Assembly (NCBI GenBank): GCA_031119205.1
Contig: JAVHYF010000014.1
Span: forward strand, 1 to 64,000
DNA from: Moraxellaceae bacterium
GTDB taxonomy: Bacteria; Pseudomonadota; Gammaproteobacteria; Burkholderiales; Rhodocyclaceae
Reading direction: 5' to 3'
DNA: 64,000 nt
Part shown: one piece after another, positions 35,709 to 43,587 of the stretch
Layout of the letters: every line of letters starts with the position of its first letter
Numbering within the stretch: the first letter of the stretch is position 1
Position numbers and translations under genes: made by a program
The notes under the pieces: model-generated
The model's input: the letters and a program-made list of their open reading frames with translations, nothing else
Told to the model about the DNA's origin: nothing
The model's database searches: none

Positions 35709-36641
35709 ATGGCAGAGAATCAGGGTGCCCAGCTCGCGCTGGGTGACAACGCAGCGCGCCAGCTTGCGAACGCGACGAAAACCGTCCCGCAGCTGTCCAT
35801 CATCACGCCGCGCTGGCTCACGCACCTGCTGCAGTGGCAGCCGGTGGAGGCCGGTATCTACCGCCTCAACAAGGTGCGCAACCCGCAGGACGTGCAGGTC
35901 GCCTGCACCCAGCGCGACGAGTCGGGCGAACTGCCCAACACCTTCGTCGATTACGAAGAACAGCCGCGCGAGTACTTCCTGAATGCTGTCAGCACCGTAC
36001 TCGATGTGCATACCCGCGTGTCGGACCTGTACAGCAGCCCGCACGACCAGATCAAGGAACAGCTGCGCCTCACCATCGAGACGGTGAAGGAGCGCCAGGA
36101 GTCCGAGCTGATCAACAACCCGGACTACGGCCTGCTCGCCAGCGTGCATCCGGACCAGATCATCTACCCGCTGACCGGTGCGCCGACGCCGGACGATCTG
36201 GACGAGTTGCTCACCAAGGTGTGGAAGGAGCCGGCTTTCTTCCTGACCCACCCGCTGGCGATCGCCGCCTTCGGTCGCGAGTGCACCCGCCGTGGCGTGC
36301 CGCCGCCCACCGTGTCGCTGTTCGGTTCGCAGTTCCTCACCTGGCGCGGCATCCCGCTGATTCCGTCGGACAAGGTGCCGGTGGCCGATGGCAAGACCAA
36401 GATCATCCTGATCCGCGTGGGCGACAAGCGCCAGGGCGTGGTCGGCCTGTTCCAGCCCGGCCTTGCCGGCGAACAGAGTCCGGGCCTGTCGGTGCGCTTC
36501 ATGGGCATCAACCGCAACGCCATCGCGTCCTACCTGATTTCGCTGTACTGCTCGCTGGCCGTCCTCACCGACGACGCGCTGGCTGTGCTGGAAGATGTGG
36601 AGATCGGCAAGTTCCATGACTACCCCGACACCTACAAGTAA
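35709..36641 (+). CDS. Family 2A encapsulin shell protein (SrpI-like, HK97 fold)
   Basis: 310 residues with no signal peptide and no cyclic-nucleotide-binding insert, which places it in Family 2A. Recognisable segments are ITPRWLTHLLQWQPVEAGIYR near the N-terminus, the long E-loop/spine region VHTRVSDLYSSPHDQIKEQL, then NPDYGLLASVHPDQ, and the C-terminal GEQSPGLSVRFMGINRNAI. The usual family length is about 300-320. Subunits assemble into an icosahedral compartment that takes up cysteine desulfurase and is linked to sulfur storage. Ribosome site GGGAGTGCTTC. Its 3' end overlaps the cargo gene by 26 nt. Confidence 0.93.
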   Translation: MAENQGAQLALGDNAARQLANATKTVPQLSIITPRWLTHLLQWQPVEAGIYRLNKVRNPQDVQVACTQRDESGELPNTFVDYEEQPREYFLNAVSTVLDVHTRVSDLYSSPHDQIKEQLRLTIETVKERQESELINNPDYGLLASVHPDQIIYPLTGAPTPDDLDELLTKVWKEPAFFLTHPLAIAAFGRECTRRGVPPPTVSLFGSQFLTWRGIPLIPSDKVPVADGKTKIILIRVGDKRQGVVGLFQPGLAGEQSPGLSVRFMGINRNAIASYLISLYCSLAVLTDDALAVLEDVEIGKFHDYPDTYK

Positions 36642-38598
36642 TCCCGCAGGCGTGGGGGGCTTGGGAGGCGTGGCGGGGCTGGCGCCGCCGGTGGACGTCG
36701 CCGAGCTGGCGAAGCTGGCCGGCGAGTTCTTCTCGGCCTTGCCGGGTGGCGCCGCAACGACTGCTGCGCCGCAAGGCGTCAGCAACGGTCTGCCGCTGGG
36801 GCTCAGCCACCTTGGTGGTCCGTCGCAACTCGCCACGCCGCCGCAACCGCCCGAGCCTGTGCTGGCACTCGGTGGGCGTGGCCCGTCACTCGCCCCGGTG
36901 GCGCAGACGCAGAACGGTCTGCCGGACAAGCTCGCGCAGAGCGCACCCGCAGGTGGTTCGCGCGGCGGTCATGCGCAGGGCGTGCCGGAAGGCTATGCCG
37001 CATCCCTGCCCAGCATCGGCACGCCTGCGCCGGCTCACCTGCCTTCGAACCCGCCGTCCGATCCACCGGCCAGCGCGCCGTCCTCGCCGTATTACTTCCT
37101 CGGTGAGTCCAGCGCGCACAGCGCCTCTGCACCGGACGTCGCCGTGCCGGTCGAAGACCGCGTCACCGCGCGCAGCTTCGGCCTGCCCGGCGAGGATGAT
37201 CTGCGTGTCTTGCTGGGTGGTGCTCCGACCGCGCCTACCTCAGCGGTTGCTGGCGCACCAGCCCACGCGAAGGAGCCCGAGCTGAAGAAGGACCAGTGGT
37301 TCTACTTCACCGATCTCACGCGCGGTCACCAGAATGCAGAGCACGGCAGGGCGCCAGCGTCGCAGGCCGGCGCCCGTCCGCCTTTCGACGTGAACGCCGT
37401 GCGCCGCGACTTCCCGATCCTGCAGGAACGTGTGAACGGCAAGCAGCTTGTGTGGTTCGACAACGCTGCCACCACGCACAAGCCGCAGGCCGTCATCGAC
37501 CGCATCGCCTACTTCTACGCGCACGAAAACTCCAACATCCACCGCGCTGCGCATGAACTGGCGGCGCGCGCGACGGATGCCTACGAGGCCGCGCGCGACA
37601 AGGTGCGTCGCTTCATCGGCGCCGGCTCCAGCGAGGAGATCATCTTCGTGCGCGGCACCACCGAGGCGATCAACCTCGTCGCCAAGACCTGGGGTGCGCA
37701 GAACGTGGGCGAGGGCGACGAGATCGTCGTGTCGCACCTGGAGCACCACGCCAACATCGTGCCCTGGCAGCAGCTCGCCGCCGCCAAGGGCGCGAAGCTG
37801 CGCGTGATCCCGGTGGACGACAGCGGCCAGATCCTGCTCGACGAAGCGCGCAAGCTCATCACCGACAAGGTGAAGATCGTGTCGGTGACCCAGGTCTCCA
37901 ACGCGCTCGGCACCGTCACGCCGGTGAAGGAGATCGTCGCCATGGCGCACAGCGTGGGCGCCAAGGCGCTGGTCGATGGCGCGCAGTCGGTGTCGCACAT
38001 GCGGGTGAACGTGCAGGACATCGACGCCGACTTCTTCGTGTTCTCCGGCCACAAGATCTTCGGCCCGACCGGTATCGGCGTGGTGTACGGCAAGCGCGAC
38101 ATCCTCGAACACATGCCGCCCTGGCAGGGCGGCGGCAACATGATCGCGGACGTCACCTTCGAGCGCACCGTGTACCAGCCGCCGCCCAACCGCTTCGAAG
38201 CCGGTACCGGCAACATCGCGGACGCGGTGGGCCTGGGCGCCGCGCTGGATTACGTGGAGCGCATCGGCATCGAGAACATCGGCCGCTACGAACACGATCT
38301 GCTGGCGTATGCGACGCAGGGACTGCTGACCATTCCCGGCATCCGCCTGATCGGCACCGCGCAGGACAAGGCCAGCGTCGCGTCCTTCGTGCTGAAGGGC
38401 TACACGACGGAGGAAGTCGGCAAGGCGCTGAACCGCGAAGGCATTGCCGTGCGTACCGGCCACCATTGCGCGCAGCCCATCCTGCGCCGCTTCGGTGTCG
38501 AGACCACGGTGCGGCCCTCGCTGGCTTTCTACAACACCTGCGAGGAAGTCGACCGTATGGTGGCGGTGGTGAGCCAGCTGGCAACAGCCAGGCGCTGA
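36616..38598 (+). CDS. Encapsulated cysteine desulfurase with disordered N-terminal extension
   Basis: 660 residues from ATG 36616, inside the encapsulin 3' end. Residues 1-255 are Pro/Ala/Gly/Ser-rich and should be disordered, with islands of conservation-like sequence: AELAKLAGEFFSALPG (29-44), SPYYFLGES (157-165), FGLPGEDDLRVLLGG (188-202) and DQWFYFTDL (226-234). These are plausible shell-targeting or assembly motifs. Residues 257-655 form a SufS-type PLP enzyme: Lys480 in SGHKIFGPTG, His-rich EHHANIVPW, and catalytic Cys618 in RTGHHCAQP. It converts cysteine to alanine plus enzyme persulfide. It is the expected internal cargo of the encapsulin. Confidence 0.93.
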   Translation: MTTPTPTSNPAGVGGLGGVAGLAPPVDVAELAKLAGEFFSALPGGAATTAAPQGVSNGLPLGLSHLGGPSQLATPPQPPEPVLALGGRGPSLAPVAQTQNGLPDKLAQSAPAGGSRGGHAQGVPEGYAASLPSIGTPAPAHLPSNPPSDPPASAPSSPYYFLGESSAHSASAPDVAVPVEDRVTARSFGLPGEDDLRVLLGGAPTAPTSAVAGAPAHAKEPELKKDQWFYFTDLTRGHQNAEHGRAPASQAGARPPFDVNAVRRDFPILQERVNGKQLVWFDNAATTHKPQAVIDRIAYFYAHENSNIHRAAHELAARATDAYEAARDKVRRFIGAGSSEEIIFVRGTTEAINLVAKTWGAQNVGEGDEIVVSHLEHHANIVPWQQLAAAKGAKLRVIPVDDSGQILLDEARKLITDKVKIVSVTQVSNALGTVTPVKEIVAMAHSVGAKALVDGAQSVSHMRVNVQDIDADFFVFSGHKIFGPTGIGVVYGKRDILEHMPPWQGGGNMIADVTFERTVYQPPPNRFEAGTGNIADAVGLGAALDYVERIGIENIGRYEHDLLAYATQGLLTIPGIRLIGTAQDKASVASFVLKGYTTEEVGKALNREGIAVRTGHHCAQPILRRFGVETTVRPSLAFYNTCEEVDRMVAVVSQLATARR

Positions 38599-38613
38599 GC
38601 AGCACCGGCAGCA

Positions 38614-38647
38614 ATGAACAACGGCCGCAATAGCGGCCGTTGTTCAT
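38614..38647. terminator. Bidirectional terminator hairpin
   Basis: Perfect 15-bp arms ATGAACAACGGCCGC / complement around the loop AATA, between the convergent cysteine desulfurase and DUF2130 genes. It ends the encapsulin operon; no long T-tract follows on either side. Confidence 0.75.
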
Positions 38648-38665
38648 CGAGGTGTTGGCGCAGAC

Positions 38666-40075
38666 TCACGCGTCGCCCGTGTCGTCGCGGTCCTTCAGTT
38701 CGGCGAACTTGGCCGCCATGGTCGGGTTGCCGCGCGTCAGCCGCTTCACCGTCAGGTCCTCGGCCTTGTCGTTGGCCAGCCGCAGGTTGTTGGCCGACTT
38801 GTGCAAGGCCTCCTTGGTCTTCTCCAGATCCTTGATCGCCTCGTCGATACGCTTCACCGCTTCTTCGAAGCCATCCGAGGCCAGGCGCCAGTTGCGGCCG
38901 AATGCAGTCTTGAAGTCATCGAGCTGGTTCTCGAAGTTCGTGATGTCCACGTTCTGCGCGCGCACCAGCGCCAGCTCCGACTTGTACTGCTGCGAGTTCA
39001 TCGCCGCGTTGCGCAGCAGGGTGATGATCGGGATGAAGAACTGCGGGCGCACCACGTACATCTTCGGGAATCGGTGCGATACGTCCACGATGCCACTGTT
39101 GTACAGCTCACTGTCCGGTTCCAGCAACGACACCAGAACCGCGTACTCGCATTTCTTCTCGTTGCGGTCCTTGTCGAGCTCGCGCAGGAAGTCCTCGTTG
39201 CGGTGCTTGGTCGCGGTGCTGTCGTTCTCGTTCTTCATCTCGAACATGACGGAGACGATCTCCGTACCCGACTCGTCCGCATCGCGGAAGATGAAGTCAC
39301 CCTTGCTACCGCTGCGCGCGTCGTTGTCCTTCTCGAAGTAAGCCCGCGGAAAGGCCGTGGCGCGGATGCGGTTGAACTCCACTTCGCAGTGCTGCTCCAG
39401 CGTCTCGCCGACCATCTTGGTCGACAGCCGCGCCTTCATGTCGCGCAGGCGCTCGATGGCGTCGTCGCGGTCCTTGATCTGCGTCTCGTACTTGTCCTTG
39501 AGGGACTGCTCGGAAAGCTGCTTCTGCAACGCCACCTGGTTGAGGTTGTTGCGCAGTTCCTCACGCTCCTTCTCCACCACCGTGACTGCTTCGGTGACGG
39601 CGAGCTTCCGCGCTACCTCACCTGCGTCCAGTCTCGCTTTCAGCGCCTGTATCTCCGCGTCCTTGCTGGCCGCGGTCTTCTGCAATTCGTGGATCAGCTT
39701 CGCCTCGGCCTGCTCGGTCGCCGCCTGCCTGTCCCGTCTGGCCTGCGCCAGCTCGCTGGCGAGCGCATCGCGCTCCTTCTCCACCGCGCCCAGCGCCTCC
39801 GTCACCGCGAGCCTGCGCGCCACGTCTTCCGCATCCAGCTTCGCCTTCAGCGCCTGAATCTCCGCATCCTTGGCCGCCGCCGCCTTCTGCAACTCGCTGC
39901 TGGCTTTCGCCTGCGCCAGTTCAACCGCATTGCGCTTGTCCTGCTCGGCAAGCTCCAGCCGCTCATGCAGCTGCTTCTCGAAATCCCCGTCGCGCACCTG
40001 CTTCAGGATGTCCGCGTACCCGGCCTCGTCGATCTTGAAAGCCTTGTTGCAGTGGGGGCAGATGATTTCGTGCAT
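38666..40075 (-). CDS. DUF2130 coiled-coil protein with N-terminal zinc ribbon
   Basis: 469 residues. Residues 1-12 hold a CPHC knuckle, half of a possible zinc ribbon. Residues about 35-230 are coiled coil with an internal duplication: [20 protein letters not shown] and [20 protein letters not shown] start two copies of ~70 residues. The C-terminal DUF2130 domain has GSKGDFIF and VMFEMKNEN, an arrangement compatible with a PD-(D/E)xK-like nuclease core (inference). The function of the family is not established. Single gene, transcribed toward the terminator at 38614. Confidence 0.85.
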   Translation of the reverse strand: MHEIICPHCNKAFKIDEAGYADILKQVRDGDFEKQLHERLELAEQDKRNAVELAQAKASSELQKAAAAKDAEIQALKAKLDAEDVARRLAVTEALGAVEKERDALASELAQARRDRQAATEQAEAKLIHELQKTAASKDAEIQALKARLDAGEVARKLAVTEAVTVVEKEREELRNNLNQVALQKQLSEQSLKDKYETQIKDRDDAIERLRDMKARLSTKMVGETLEQHCEVEFNRIRATAFPRAYFEKDNDARSGSKGDFIFRDADESGTEIVSVMFEMKNENDSTATKHRNEDFLRELDKDRNEKKCEYAVLVSLLEPDSELYNSGIVDVSHRFPKMYVVRPQFFIPIITLLRNAAMNSQQYKSELALVRAQNVDITNFENQLDDFKTAFGRNWRLASDGFEEAVKRIDEAIKDLEKTKEALHKSANNLRLANDKAEDLTVKRLTRGNPTMAAKFAELKDRDDTGDA

Positions 40076-40264
40076 TGCTGATGTGTCCTGGACCGTCGCA
40101 GGGAGGGTGAATGCTAGCAGTCGTTTGATCTAGCATGCGAACGCTCACGACGACTGTTAATCGGTCAAAGCAGCTACCCAGCACTTCAAGGGCGAACGAC
40201 CGCTTCGAGGCGAAAGCGGTCAATCAGCGTCCGATGGACCGTGTCGGAAGGCCTGGTCGTGCAA

Positions 40265-40292
40265 TTGCGCAAGCCATCAGGAACCGGATAAT
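40265..40292 (+). promoter_or_regulatory. Possible promoter giving a leaderless metal-cluster mRNA
   Basis: TTGCGC (40265-40270), 16-nt spacer, GATAAT (40287-40292). The start site would fall at about 40299, the GTG of the His-rich protein gene, which has no ribosome site of its own. Confidence 0.4.
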
Positions 40293-40298
40293 CAGCCT

Positions 40299-40670
40299 GT
40301 GGCGTTCTTCCGTTCCCGTTCCTTCGCACTATCGAGGCTACTTGCCTTCGTCCTGGCGTTCTTTTACGTCTGGACGGCCAGCGCTACGCAGCTGTCGATG
40401 TCACACGTTCCGCTGTCGGCCTCCTGCGCTGAAGTGGTGGTCGCGCACGACGATCATGGTCACACCCATGGCGAGATCGTCTGCGACGGCGCAGACAACG
40501 GATTCCAGCCGAAGCACCACGCCACGGACCACAGTCACGACGCTCCTACGCTGTTGCCGGTCGTCGAGTTTCACGCCCAGTCCACATTGCCATCCTGGCA
40601 GCCGACCACGCTCTGGTCGGTCCTTCCCGCTCCACAGTTCACCCTTGAACGCCCGCCCAAGGCGGGATGA
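40299..40670 (+). CDS. Small exported His-rich protein, probable metal binding
   Basis: 123 residues from GTG 40299. A hydrophobic export signal (RLLAFVLAFFYVWTASA) ends near residue 28. The mature part holds HDDHGHTHGEI and HHATDHSHD, metal-binding His/Asp clusters, and two Cys. I cannot assign a named family. It is first of three same-strand genes (HupE-like and anchor proteins follow) with a His-tailed permease nearby, so a periplasmic metal sensor or chaperone is likely. Start codon uncertain. Confidence 0.65.
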   Translation: MAFFRSRSFALSRLLAFVLAFFYVWTASATQLSMSHVPLSASCAEVVVAHDDHGHTHGEIVCDGADNGFQPKHHATDHSHDAPTLLPVVEFHAQSTLPSWQPTTLWSVLPAPQFTLERPPKAG

Positions 40671-40743
40671 GTTTCCTCTGAATCCTGCTGGCACGGCCTG
40701 ACGCCGGGTCGGCCATCGTCTCTACTTTTCAGGAAATTCATCC

Positions 40744-41478
40744 ATGAATCGATTGTCCCCCGACGGGCGACAGCCATTACGGCTGCCCCGCTTTGGCCCG
40801 TTGTTGCTGCTTGCCGCAGCGTTTCTCATCGGCATGTTCTTGAGTCCCCACGCGTTCGCCCATGGCGTACCGGAAGGCGACAAGGGCTACATCCAGGAGA
40901 TCGCGGGTGTGCACCTCATGCCCTTCCTCTACCTTGGTGCCAAGCACATGGTCACCGGTTACGACCATCTGCTGTTCCTCGGAGGGGTGATCTTCTTTCT
41001 GTACCGGCTCAAGGATGTCGGACTGTACGTGAGCCTCTTCGCGGTAGGCCACTCGATCACCATGCTGTATGGCGTCTACGCCGGGGTGAATGTGAACGCC
41101 TACATCATCGACGCGATCATCGGCTTCTCGGTGGTCTACAAAGCACTCGACAACCTCGGAGCCTTCCCGCGCTGGTTCGGGGTACAGCCCAACACGAAGG
41201 TCGCCACCTTGGCGTTCGGCTTGCTCCATGGTTTCGGGCTCGCCGCGAAAATCCAGGAGTTCGAGATCGCGCGCGATGGCCTGCTGCCGAATCTGATCGC
41301 CTTCAACGTCGGTGTCGAGATCGGACAGTTGCTCGCCTTGTCCGTGATCCTCATCGTCATGGGCTTCTGGCGCCGCACTGAGAGTTTCTTCAAGCACGCC
41401 TACACCGCCAACGTCGCAATGATGTCCGCAGGCTTCGTGCTCATCGGCTACCAGCTCACTGGCCTGGCCGTCTCCTGA
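40744..41478 (+). CDS. HupE/UreJ-family membrane protein
   Basis: 244 residues. A signal-like first hydrophobic segment ending AFAHG is followed by about six membrane spans. FLYLGAKHMVTGYDHLLFL carries the HupE/UreJ_2 His and Asp residues in the membrane, and FGLLHGFGLA the second His. Family members are implicated in nickel or other metal uptake. It is 73 nt after the His-rich gene and 23 nt before the anchored protein gene. Confidence 0.85.
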   Translation: MNRLSPDGRQPLRLPRFGPLLLLAAAFLIGMFLSPHAFAHGVPEGDKGYIQEIAGVHLMPFLYLGAKHMVTGYDHLLFLGGVIFFLYRLKDVGLYVSLFAVGHSITMLYGVYAGVNVNAYIIDAIIGFSVVYKALDNLGAFPRWFGVQPNTKVATLAFGLLHGFGLAAKIQEFEIARDGLLPNLIAFNVGVEIGQLLALSVILIVMGFWRRTESFFKHAYTANVAMMSAGFVLIGYQLTGLAVS

Positions 41479-41501
41479 CCCCATTCTTCAGAAAGATCGA
41501 C

Positions 41502-42164
41502 ATGTACAACTCTGATCTGCCCAACCGCGCAGAGCTACCCAGCTCGGCGAAGCTCGTTCGCTCCACCATCACCGCTGCCATCGTCGCGGTGCTCTTGCTC
41601 ATCTTCGCTGTGCTACCTGCTGAGTACGGCATCGATCCCACGGGCGTTGGCCGCGTCCTCGGCCTGACACCGATGGGTGAGATCAAGGAAGCCCTGGCTC
41701 ATGAAGCGGAGGCTGAGCAGGCCAAGGCGCCAGTCGCACCGGCTGAGCAGCCTGCTGAGCCGGTGCAGGCACCACCTGCGGAAGCGACGGCCGTCACACC
41801 AGCGGCTGCAGCACCTGTGACCACTGCTGCAATGTCGGGAAAGAACGATTCAATGACCATCGTTCTGAAGCCGGGCCAGGGCGCGGAGGTGAAACTCTCG
41901 ATGCGCAAGGACAGCAAGGTGGCATTCGAGTGGAGCAGCACCGGTGGCGGTGTGAACTACGACACCCACGGTGATCCGCCCAATGCGCCCAAGAGCTTCT
42001 ATCACGGGTACGGCAAGGGCCGGAACGAGACACTGCAGAAGGGAGAACTGACAGCGGCGTTCGATGGCAAGCACGGCTGGTTCTGGCGCAACCGCACCTC
42101 GGAATCCGTGACCGTCACCATCAAGGCCGTGGGTGAATTCGAGAAGATGGAACGGGTGATCTAA
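41502..42164 (+). CDS. Membrane-anchored protein with periplasmic beta domain
   Basis: 220 residues. One transmembrane helix (about 21-40, TITAAIVAVLLLIFAVLP) precedes a Pro/Ala/Glu-rich linker (65-110). The C-terminal domain (about 115-220) contains KPGQGAEVKLSMRKDSKV, NYDTHGDP and GKHGWFWRNR. It fits a poorly described family annotated only as transmembrane anchor proteins. Position in the metal cluster suggests a periplasmic support role for the HupE-like protein. Ends at a clear terminator. Confidence 0.75.
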   Translation: MYNSDLPNRAELPSSAKLVRSTITAAIVAVLLLIFAVLPAEYGIDPTGVGRVLGLTPMGEIKEALAHEAEAEQAKAPVAPAEQPAEPVQAPPAEATAVTPAAAAPVTTAAMSGKNDSMTIVLKPGQGAEVKLSMRKDSKVAFEWSSTGGGVNYDTHGDPPNAPKSFYHGYGKGRNETLQKGELTAAFDGKHGWFWRNRTSESVTVTIKAVGEFEKMERVI

Positions 42165-42179
42165 GTCCGTGCCACTACT

Positions 42180-42199
42180 GTGGCGACGTTCGTCGCCAC
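42180..42199. terminator. Hairpin between convergent genes
   Basis: GTGGCGACG-TT-CGTCGCCAC with GGTTTC following. It separates the anchor-protein gene from the converging permease gene. Confidence 0.7.
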
Positions 42200-42231
42200 G
42201 GTTTCTCCAAGCAGGCACCGGCCTGAACGGG

Positions 42232-43281
42232 CTAGTGGCTGTGCTGGTGATGTGAATCCGGGAAATGCTCGTGGCTGTGTGTTTGCTTCACGTGCCGATG
42301 GCGATGTGTGTGTGCCACGCCCGAGGGCACTTCTTCGCCGGATGCGTGCTGATGAGTGTGGTGCGCGTCATGAACATGCTCATGCTCGTGTTCCAGAGAC
42401 TCATGGGTGTGAGTGTGCTCGTGGTGTTCAGTCAGATGCAGGTACACGCCGAACGCCATCAGGGCACCCGCTACCAGCAGCGGCACGGTGATCGGCTCAC
42501 CGAGCCCTACGGACAGAATCGCTCCGAAGAACGGGGCCACCGAAAAGTAGGCCCCGGTGCGCGCTGTTCCGAGATGTCGCAGGCCGATGACGAACAGCGT
42601 GAGGCTGACGCCATATGCGGCCAGGCCAACACCCATGGCGGCGATCGCCTCCATCAGCGGCGGAAGGCTCGATCCCACATAGACCGCCAGACCGAAATTC
42701 ACGCTGCCCGCAGCCAGGCCCTTCATTGCAGCGATCCATGAGGCGTCGTTGAGCGACACCTTGCGGGTGAAGTTGTTGTCCAGGCCCCACGCAAGACACG
42801 CACCAAGTACTGCGAGCGCGGGCCAGGCGCTCGCCCAGGTGACACGATCGGGCCAACTGAGAACCAGCGAGCCGGCAACGATGGCGACCATGCCCAACGC
42901 AATCCGTCGGTCGAAATTCTCTTTGAAGACAAACCACGCCAGAAGCGCTGTAAACACACCCTCGGCATTCAAGAGAAGCGAAACGCTGGCTGCCGGGAGG
43001 TTGCTCAGTCCGAGCATCAGGAGGACGGGGCCCATGGCCCCACCACAGAGAATGGCTGCGAGCAGCCACGGCCATTCATTGGAGACCACGCGCACCGGCT
43101 CAGCCCGTCGCAGCGTCCGGTACGTCAGCAGACCAATGCCCGATCCAAGGTAGAGCAGGCCTGCCAGCATCCAGGGGCTGATGCTACCCAGCAGCAGCTT
43201 CGCGAGAGGTGTGCCTGCGCCGAACAGTAGCGCGGCGAAAAGGGCAGCCAGCACACCTGGCTGACTCAGCGTGTTTTTCAT
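42232..43281 (-). CDS. EamA/DMT permease with histidine-rich cytoplasmic tail
   Basis: 349 residues. Ten membrane segments in two EamA repeats (about 10-280), then a ~65-residue tail in which about a third of residues are His (HEHEHVHDAHHTHQH and RHRHVKQTHSHEHF). The tail is a strong metal-binding signature, so zinc, nickel, cobalt or a similar ion is a likely substrate or regulator; direction of transport cannot be read. Converges on the HupE-like gene set. Confidence 0.85.
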   Translation of the reverse strand: MKNTLSQPGVLAALFAALLFGAGTPLAKLLLGSISPWMLAGLLYLGSGIGLLTYRTLRRAEPVRVVSNEWPWLLAAILCGGAMGPVLLMLGLSNLPAASVSLLLNAEGVFTALLAWFVFKENFDRRIALGMVAIVAGSLVLSWPDRVTWASAWPALAVLGACLAWGLDNNFTRKVSLNDASWIAAMKGLAAGSVNFGLAVYVGSSLPPLMEAIAAMGVGLAAYGVSLTLFVIGLRHLGTARTGAYFSVAPFFGAILSVGLGEPITVPLLVAGALMAFGVYLHLTEHHEHTHTHESLEHEHEHVHDAHHTHQHASGEEVPSGVAHTHRHRHVKQTHSHEHFPDSHHQHSH

Positions 43282-43422
43282 TGGTGCGGCCTAGAAGGAA
43301 GCGGGAAGGCGGAAGCAGGGATGCCAGCTATCCGTCAACGACTTGGGACGATGTTAGGCGGATTTGGGGAGAACCGCGAGGTAAGGCGAAGGAAGGGAGG
43401 AAGCTCTTGCGAAAAATCACAA

Positions 43423-43444
43423 GGGGCCGGTAACGGCCCCTTTT
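43423..43444. terminator. Rho-independent terminator
   Basis: GGGGCCG-GTAA-CGGCCCC followed by TTTT on the plus strand; on the minus strand it lies just past the stop of the YHYH gene and has a weaker T-run, so it probably serves that gene. Confidence 0.7.
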
Positions 43445-43455
43445 ATTACCTTACT

Positions 43456-43587
43456 TCAGTGACAGTGGTAGCCACCGTTCTTGCGGTCGTGATGGCACCC
43501 ATCCTTGTTCGTGCCTCCCGAGTGCGCGAACGCGATGCCCACAAACGTCAGCCCCACCAACAGCGAGAGAACCATTTTTTTCTTCAT
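43456..43587 (-). CDS. 43-residue secreted YHYH-domain protein
   Basis: A tiny gene with a very strong GGAGGAGATAAGAAT site before ATG 43587. A Sec signal peptide (MKKKMVLSLLVGLTF to AFA) is followed by a 22-residue mature part, HSGGTNKDGCHHDRK then NGGYHCH. This is the YHYH-type motif: two Cys and five His in 22 residues, a probable metal site. Function unknown; its proximity to the His-rich metal cluster suggests metal binding. It ends at the hairpin at 43423 and has a palindromic operator upstream. Confidence 0.85.
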   Translation of the reverse strand: MKKKMVLSLLVGLTFVGIAFAHSGGTNKDGCHHDRKNGGYHCH

